A stretch of DNA of 64,000 bases from Myxococcus landrumus (lineage in GTDB: Bacteria; Myxococcota; Myxococcia; Myxococcales; Myxococcaceae), in contig NZ_CP071091.1 of the NCBI RefSeq assembly GCF_017301635.1, positions 3,298,001 to 3,362,000 on the forward strand, read 5' to 3'. Positions 59,027 through 64,000 of this stretch are shown piece by piece (the stretch's first letter is position 1; the number at the start of each line of letters is the position of its first letter). The notes beneath the pieces were generated by a model. That model saw only the letters and a program-made list of their open reading frames with translations. It had not been told where the DNA came from and searched no databases. The translations under genes were made by a program, and so were the position numbers.

Positions 59027-60622
59027 GTGACGTTGGACAGGAACATGCGACGTGGGGTGCGCGCGGCGTGCGTGCGGTGGCTGGGGGTGGCGATGGTGGC
59101 CACGGCCAGCACGGCCTGCGCGGCGGCCGCCCCTTCTCCCGCCTCCGTGGCGCGTGGCGCCCAGCCCTTCACCGCGGACACCGTGGTGGAGCGCGCGCGG
59201 GCGCGGGCGCAGTCGGCGTACCAGGAGCCTCGTTCGACGCTGCCGGAGACGTACAAGCACCTGAGCTACGACGCGTACCGCGACATCCGCTTCCGCCCGG
59301 AGAAGTCCCAGTGGCGCGCGGAGGGGCTCCCCTTCCAGGCGCAGTTCTTCCACCCGGGCTTCTTCTTCCAGTTCCCGGTGGCCATGTACGAGGTGTCCGG
59401 CGGCAAGTCCGCGCCGCTGCGCTTCTCGCCGGAGCTCTTCACGTACGGGCCGCTGGTGAAGCCCGGTCCGCTCAAGCAGGCGGATGGCTTCGCGGGCATG
59501 CGCCTCATGCACCCGCTCAACAGCCAGGAGTACTTCGACGAGCTGGTGGTGTTCCTGGGCGCCAGCTACTTCCGCGCGCTGGGCAAGGGCAACCTGTATG
59601 GCCTGTCCGCGCGAGGCCTGGCCATCGACACGGCCACGCCGCGCCCGGAGGAGTTCCCCTCGTTCCGGGAGATGTGGCTGGAGAAGCCCGCGAAGGGCTC
59701 GGACCGCGTGGTGGTGCACGCGCTGATGGACAGCCCCAGCGTCACCGGCGCGTTCCGCTTCACGCTCATCCCCGGGGACAACACGGTGATGGAGGTGGAG
59801 GCCACGCTGTTCGCGCGCAAGCCCGTGGAGCAGCTGGGCGTGGCGCCGCTGACGAGCATGTACATGTACGGGGAGAACGACCGGGGCGCCTACGACGACT
59901 TCCGGCCGGAGGTGCACGACTCGGACGGCCTCTTCATCTGGACGCGCGGCGGAGAGCAGCTCTGGCGGCCCCTGCAGAACCCCGCGCACATCAACGTCTC
60001 CAGCTTCCAGCTGGACTCGCCCCGCGCCTTCGGTGTCCTCCAGCGCGACACGGCCTTCAGCAGCTACGAGGACCTGGAGGCGCACTACGAGCGCCGTCCC
60101 AGCGCGTGGGTGGAGCCCGTGGGTGACTGGGGCCCGGGCGTGGTGCGGCTGGTGGAGCTGCCGACGCCCGACGAGACCAACGACAACATCGTCGCCTTCT
60201 GGGTGCCCCAGGCGCCGCTCGTGCCCGGCACGCCGCTGCGCGTCGCCTACAAGCTGCACTGGGGCTCGCGCTCGCCGTGGCCGAAGACGGGCGCTTCCGT
60301 GGTCAGCACGCGCGTGGACGCGGGCGACTCGTGGAAGGGCGCGAAGCTGAAGGACACGCCCACGATGCGGCGCTTCGTCATCGACTTCTCACCGTCACCC
60401 GCGTCGGACGCCCAGGGTGATGCACCGGTGGAGGCCGTGGTCAGCGCCTCCTCGGGCCAGGTGCTGCGTCCCCTCGTGACACGACACACGCCCACCGGAG
60501 GGTGGCGGGCCACTTTCGAGCTGCACCCCGCCTCCCCCGCTGCCCCCACCGAGCTTCGCGCGTTCCTCAAGCGCGGCTCGGAGACCCTCACCGAGACCTG
60601 GAGCTACCTGTGGATTCCGTGA
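59027..60622 (+). CDS. opgG: Periplasmic glucan biosynthesis protein OpgG/OpgD (MdoG)
   Basis: A 531-residue protein starting at GTG 59027 (GGAGG 8 nt upstream). A signal peptide (LGVAMVATASTACAAAA) precedes the MdoG fold: LSYDAYRDIRFRPEKSQWRAEGLPFQAQFFHPGFFF (in parts), then FAGMRLMHPLNSQEYFDELVVFLGASYFRALG, the family core, and GLAIDTA. A Cys at TACAAA could allow lipidation. In proteobacteria OpgG acts in the periplasm on the nascent glucan backbone. It heads an operon whose next gene overlaps its stop, followed by opgH. Confidence 0.93.
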   Translation: MTLDRNMRRGVRAACVRWLGVAMVATASTACAAAAPSPASVARGAQPFTADTVVERARARAQSAYQEPRSTLPETYKHLSYDAYRDIRFRPEKSQWRAEGLPFQAQFFHPGFFFQFPVAMYEVSGGKSAPLRFSPELFTYGPLVKPGPLKQADGFAGMRLMHPLNSQEYFDELVVFLGASYFRALGKGNLYGLSARGLAIDTATPRPEEFPSFREMWLEKPAKGSDRVVVHALMDSPSVTGAFRFTLIPGDNTVMEVEATLFARKPVEQLGVAPLTSMYMYGENDRGAYDDFRPEVHDSDGLFIWTRGGEQLWRPLQNPAHINVSSFQLDSPRAFGVLQRDTAFSSYEDLEAHYERRPSAWVEPVGDWGPGVVRLVELPTPDETNDNIVAFWVPQAPLVPGTPLRVAYKLHWGSRSPWPKTGASVVSTRVDAGDSWKGAKLKDTPTMRRFVIDFSPSPASDAQGDAPVEAVVSASSGQVLRPLVTRHTPTGGWRATFELHPASPAAPTELRAFLKRGSETLTETWSYLWIP

Positions 60623-61104
60623 CGACGATGTCCCCTTGCCCCTCCGTCCCGACCACCTCTTGGGCCCGCCCCGCGTCGCGCTCGGCGCTGGACGCCTTCT
60701 TCCGTGGCTTCGGCTTCACCTCCGAGGCCGACCTGTCCGCGCTGGCGGCCTGGGCGCTGGACGGCCACGGCGGCTCGCAGCAGTCGGGCGTGGCGCTGGC
60801 GCGGGCTCGCATGGAGGCGTGGCTTTCGAGCGTGCTCGGCGCGGAGCACTCGGGCCCGGGGCTGCTCGCCCGTGGCCGCGCGGCCTTCGTGTTGTGCGAC
60901 GGCGCCAGCCGGGGCGTGAAGCTGCTCACGCGCACGTCCGCGCCGGAGGACTTCGTGCGCGCGGTGCGCATGGCGGTGCCCGTGCCTGCTCCCGCGCAGT
61001 TGAGCAGCGTGATGCCCGAGCAGCGGCTGTCACTGTGGCCGTTCGGTGAGCTGCTGCGCCGCGTCTGGCGCGGAGCCTCGCCGGACGTCTCCATCTCCCG
61101 CTGA
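60619..61104 (+). CDS. Unknown protein between opgG and opgH, translationally coupled
   Basis: A 161-residue protein whose GTG at 60619 overlaps the opgG stop (GTGA); an ATG at 60628 is an alternative. No signal peptide or membrane helix, so probably cytoplasmic. The N-terminus is helical (ALDAFFRGFGFTSEADLSALAAWALDG), then a helix LARARMEAWLSSVLG, a core strand/helix pair GRAAFVLCDGASRGVKLLT, and a Trp-containing end (LSLWPFGELLRRVWRGA). No family recognised. Its conserved place suggests a regulator or helper of glucan synthesis, but that is inference. opgH starts 23 nt downstream. Confidence 0.7.
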   Translation: MTTMSPCPSVPTTSWARPASRSALDAFFRGFGFTSEADLSALAAWALDGHGGSQQSGVALARARMEAWLSSVLGAEHSGPGLLARGRAAFVLCDGASRGVKLLTRTSAPEDFVRAVRMAVPVPAPAQLSSVMPEQRLSLWPFGELLRRVWRGASPDVSISR

Positions 61105-61127
61105 GGCGGGGGACGCCGAGCCTCGCG

Positions 61128-63152
61128 ATGGAAGCCCACTCCTTCTCGCCCGACAGCACCGGACCGAGGCGCGCCGCCGTCCTCGGCCTGGCGGCCGCCA
61201 CGACCATCATCGGGACGCGGGAGATGCATCGCCTGCTGAGCGCGCAGGGCACGTCCGCGCCGGAGCTGGTGCTGATGGTGCTCTTCACGCTGTGCTTCGG
61301 CTGGATTGCCCTGTCCTTCTGGACGTCCATCGCGGGCTTCCTCCAGTTGGTGCTGAGCCCTCGCATCCCGGGCCTGCGCTACCCCACGCCCGAGGAAGAG
61401 GCCCGTCCGCTGACGTCGCGCACGTCGGTGGTGATGCCCATCCACAACGAGGACCCGACCGCGGTCTTCGCCAACCTGCAGGCCACGTACGAGTCCGTCG
61501 CGGCCACGGGCCACCTGGACGCCTTCGACTTCTACGTGCTGAGCGACTCCACGCGCGCGGAGGCGTGGGTGGCGGAGGAGCTGGCGTGGTCGGACCTGGT
61601 CCGCCGCGTGGGAGGCCAGGGGCGCATCTTCTACCGTCGGCGCACGGACAACACCGGGAAGAAGGCCGGCAACCTCGGCGACTTCTGCGAGCGGTGGGGC
61701 CGCCGCTACGACTTCACGGTGGTGCTGGACGCCGACAGCCTGATGGACGGCCGCACGCTGGTGAAGATGGCGCGGCTGATGGAGCTCAATCCCCGCGCGG
61801 GCATCCTCCAGGCGCCGCCCCTGTGCGTGGGCCGCATGACGCTGTTCGCGCGCCTCCAGCAGTTCGCGGGCCGGGTGTACGGCCCCGTCGTCGCCGCGGG
61901 CGCGGCGGCGTGGCAGCTGGGCGAGTCCAACTACTGGGGCCACAACGCCATCCTCCGCACGGAGGCGTTCATCAACCACTGCGGCCTGCCCGTGCTGCCC
62001 GGCAAGCAGCCCTTCGGCGGGCACATCCTCAGCCACGACTTCGTCGAGGCGGCGCTGATGCGGCGCGCGGGCTACACGGTGTGGCTGGTGCCGGAGCTGG
62101 GCGGCAGCTACGAGCAGCCCCCGCCCAACCTCCTCGCCTACGCACAGCGCGACAGGCGCTGGTGCCAGGGCAACCTCCAGCACCTGAGCCTGGTCATGGC
62201 GGGCGGCCTGCATCCGCTCAGCCGCGCCCACTTCCTGATGGGCGTCATGTCGTACGTCGCCTCTCCGCTGTGGCTCCTGTTCCTGCTCTCCGGCCTGGCG
62301 GCGGCGCTGCATGACCGCTTCCTCCTGGACCCGCACACGCTGGAGACGCCGCACCTCGCCTTCGACGCACCCGCCGCGCTGCGGCTGTTCGGCGTGTCCA
62401 TGGCCATGCTGTTCGCGCCCAAGGTGCTGGGCCTGACGCTGGCCCTGTTCCGCTCGGGCGAGTCGGCGCGGATGGGCGGCCGGGTGAAGCTGGTGCTGAG
62501 CGTGCTCGTGGAGAGCGTCCTCGCGTCGCTGCTCGCGCCGGTGATGATGTTGTTCCAGTCGCACTTCGTCTTCGGGACGCTCCTGGGCTACCGGGTGAAC
62601 TGGTCCAGCCAGCAGCGCGAGGACGCGGACCTGCCGTGGTCCGAGGCGGCGCGACGTCACGCGGCGCACGTCGCGGTGGGCGTGGGCGTCATCGCCGTCG
62701 CGGCCCTGGTGTCCCCGTCCCTGGTGGCGTGGCTGATGCCCGTCGCCGTGGGACTGCTCCTGTCGATTCCCCTCACGGTGCTCACCGCGCGCGCCTCGCT
62801 GGGGACGTGGGCCGCGCGCCGGGGCCTGTTCCTCCTGCCCGAGGAGACGGAGCCCCCCGAGGTGCTCGAGCGCGCGCAGACGCTCTGCGAGGAGCACGCG
62901 GTGGAGTCGGTGGACGACGCCGTGGAGCGGGTGCTCTCCGACACGAAGACGCACGCGCTGCACCTGGCCCTGCTGGAGTCCCAGCCGGAGCTCCTCCGGG
63001 ACTCGGTGCCCGCGGCCCTCGAGTCCGCGCGCCGCAAGCTGCTGGGCGGCGTGACGGAGCCCCTCTCCGCGCAGGAGAAGGTGGCGGCCCTGCTGGACAT
63101 CGACACGTTGAGCGAGGCGCGGGAGCAGCGCCTGACGCGCACCATGTCCTGA
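61128..63152 (+). CDS. opgH: Glucans biosynthesis glucosyltransferase OpgH (MdoH)
   Basis: A 674-residue membrane glucosyltransferase (GT2-type). Two N-terminal helices (AAVLGLAAATTIIG; LMVLFTLCFGWIALSF) flank the start; the catalytic domain carries VVMPIHNEDP, FDFYVLSDS, RRTDNTGKKAGNL, the metal motif VVLDADS and the QxxRW motif in QRDRRWCQGNLQH. Five or more C-terminal helices follow. It uses UDP-glucose to build beta-1,2 glucan, exporting it to the periplasm. The E. coli enzyme has about 850 residues with a long cytoplasmic N-terminus that also binds FtsZ; that part is missing here. Confidence 0.93.
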   Translation: MEAHSFSPDSTGPRRAAVLGLAAATTIIGTREMHRLLSAQGTSAPELVLMVLFTLCFGWIALSFWTSIAGFLQLVLSPRIPGLRYPTPEEEARPLTSRTSVVMPIHNEDPTAVFANLQATYESVAATGHLDAFDFYVLSDSTRAEAWVAEELAWSDLVRRVGGQGRIFYRRRTDNTGKKAGNLGDFCERWGRRYDFTVVLDADSLMDGRTLVKMARLMELNPRAGILQAPPLCVGRMTLFARLQQFAGRVYGPVVAAGAAAWQLGESNYWGHNAILRTEAFINHCGLPVLPGKQPFGGHILSHDFVEAALMRRAGYTVWLVPELGGSYEQPPPNLLAYAQRDRRWCQGNLQHLSLVMAGGLHPLSRAHFLMGVMSYVASPLWLLFLLSGLAAALHDRFLLDPHTLETPHLAFDAPAALRLFGVSMAMLFAPKVLGLTLALFRSGESARMGGRVKLVLSVLVESVLASLLAPVMMLFQSHFVFGTLLGYRVNWSSQQREDADLPWSEAARRHAAHVAVGVGVIAVAALVSPSLVAWLMPVAVGLLLSIPLTVLTARASLGTWAARRGLFLLPEETEPPEVLERAQTLCEEHAVESVDDAVERVLSDTKTHALHLALLESQPELLRDSVPAALESARRKLLGGVTEPLSAQEKVAALLDIDTLSEAREQRLTRTMS

Positions 63153-63155
63153 CCG

Positions 63156-63995
63156 TCAGGGCGTCGAATCCCTCAGCGCGGACTCGAGCGGGAGGGCTTG
63201 TCCCGCCAGCGCGGCGCGGCGGACCTCACGGTCCTCGAACCGGCGAGACATCAGCGCGCGCGGGTTGAAGCCCGCCGCACGAGCCAGCCGGGTGAGCCGG
63301 GCCTTCAGCAGGCTGCGCGAGACCTTCTCCGTGGACCCCAGGCCCACGACGATGCGGTTGGCCGTCGTCCGCGCATCGAAGGCATGAAGCTGGGGGAAGC
63401 TGGCGCGCCAGGTCTGGAACATCTCCGGGTAGTGCGGATTGGGAGCGCGGTGCACGTTGCACACCACCGCGCCCCCGGGAGCAAGCCTCGCGCGGACGGC
63501 CTGGAGGAACTCCCATGTCGCCAGCGCGCGGGGCGCGCCTCGGGGTCCGAAGGCATCCAGGAGGATGACGTCGTAGGCGGGCCCCGGGGCCTCGATGAAG
63601 CGCCGCCCATCCACCTGGTGCGCGCGCAGCCGCGCGTCCTCGCGGAAGCCCAGATAGCGCCTGGCGACGTCGAGCACCTCCGCGTCGCAGTCCACCGCGT
63701 CGATGTGGGCTTCGGGGAGCGCGGCGTGCAGGAACATGGGGAGCGCGCCCCCGCCCACGCCCACCATCAGGATGCGCCGGGGCTCATTCACGAAGGCCAC
63801 GCCGCCAATCATCCCTTGCGTGTATTCGAGCTCCAGCCACTGCGGGTAGCCGGGCCGCACCACGCTCTGGAAGGCGCTGTCCCGGCCGAACTGCAGATAG
63901 CGCCGGCCCACGCCGTCCTCGCTGACGATGCAGCGATAGGCCCCCGGCTTGCCCATGTACAGCACGGCCCGCGGCTGGGACAGCCACCGGAACAC
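63156..63995 (-). CDS. Spermidine synthase-like protein (edge of window, start uncertain)
   Basis: A 279-residue aminopropyltransferase-fold protein if the GTG at 63995 is the start; the frame continues to the window edge, so it may be longer or part of a fused protein. The SAM-binding Rossmann motif is VGVGGGALPMFLH, followed by IDAVDCDAEVLDVARRYLG. The catalytic loop in true spermidine synthases is DxxD; here it is DAFGP, losing the second Asp. SpeE-like features YPQWLELEYTQGMIG and VRARLAPGGAVVCNVH remain. It may bind decarboxylated SAM or act as a methyltransferase. Its stop is 4 nt from that of opgH on the opposite strand. Confidence 0.78.
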   Translation of the reverse strand: MFRWLSQPRAVLYMGKPGAYRCIVSEDGVGRRYLQFGRDSAFQSVVRPGYPQWLELEYTQGMIGGVAFVNEPRRILMVGVGGGALPMFLHAALPEAHIDAVDCDAEVLDVARRYLGFREDARLRAHQVDGRRFIEAPGPAYDVILLDAFGPRGAPRALATWEFLQAVRARLAPGGAVVCNVHRAPNPHYPEMFQTWRASFPQLHAFDARTTANRIVVGLGSTEKVSRSLLKARLTRLARAAGFNPRALMSRRFEDREVRRAALAGQALPLESALRDSTP

Positions 63996-64000
63996 TCGCG

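Noticed and set aside
60588..62963. A 791-residue open frame opposite opgH
   Set aside because: Antisense shadow with His/Arg/Gln-rich product; opgH carries clear glycosyltransferase motifs.
1..64000. Search for tRNA, rRNA, CRISPR arrays, IS elements, integrases and phage genes
   Set aside because: No cloverleaf, rRNA signature, spaced direct repeats, transposase or integrase motifs could be seen by reading.

Overview
This window reads as a contiguous piece of the chromosome of a myxobacterium (Myxococcaceae-like: Myxococcus, Corallococcus, Pyxidicoccus and relatives). The base composition is very GC-rich, with G or C at almost every third codon position. Long spurious antisense ORFs are therefore common. 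Several families are typical of this group: DUF2381 beside a Ser/Thr kinase, DUF2378/TIGR02265, many lipoproteins with Asp/Gly/Pro-rich linkers, ADOP-type permeases, and a mitochondrial-type EF-G. I see no rRNA, tRNA, CRISPR array, insertion sequence, integrase or prophage gene. The region looks like stable chromosome rather than an island.

Layout. 1-14.0 kb is an envelope block: a secreted metallopeptidase/TolB-propeller/outer-membrane-barrel fusion (cut by the window edge), a small membrane protein, a CotH-type lipoprotein, and the pair alpha-2-macroglobulin lipoprotein (yfhM-like) plus penicillin-binding protein 1C. 14.2-25.5 kb is mixed metabolism and secretion: TrmJ-like tRNA methyltransferase, DUF1028 protein, alpha/beta hydrolases (one a double-domain fusion), a trypsin-like lipoprotein, a pseudouridine synthase, a parallel beta-helix lipoprotein, a soluble transhydrogenase homologue and an NTF2-like protein. 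25.7-38.9 kb holds EF-G, a Uup-like ABC-F ATPase, an ADOP/MacB permease, an outer-membrane beta-barrel candidate, an OPT transporter, SlyD, a dicarboxylate symporter, a 2OG-Fe(II) oxygenase and an orphan DNA methyltransferase.

38.9-48.3 kb is signalling-rich: a Ser/Thr kinase translationally coupled to a DUF2381 protein, a peroxiredoxin, a DUF2378-like protein divergent from an ECF sigma / zinc-finger anti-sigma / Spy-like periplasmic protein operon, and two lipoproteins. 48.5-58.7 kb holds a secreted glutathione peroxidase, a double-length UvrA (two UvrA copies in one chain), a cytoplasmic S1C-type protease, and a second DUF2378 gene divergent from a hybrid histidine kinase. 59.0-63.2 kb is an osmoregulated periplasmic glucan operon, opgG-unknown-opgH. 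A spermidine-synthase-like protein reaches the right edge.

How the genes work together. Much of the window concerns the cell envelope: peptidoglycan synthesis with its protease-trapping partner, periplasmic glucans, envelope-stress sigma signalling, secreted peptidases and lipoproteins. Translational coupling is frequent (yfhM/pbpC, kinase/DUF2381, sigma/anti-sigma/Spy-like, opgG/unknown gene). Convergent neighbours are often separated by strong hairpins or share stop codons. The least-explained items are the asymmetric single-chain UvrA dimer, the unknown gene inside the opg operon, the internal signal-peptide-like segment of the kinase, and several palindromic control sites.
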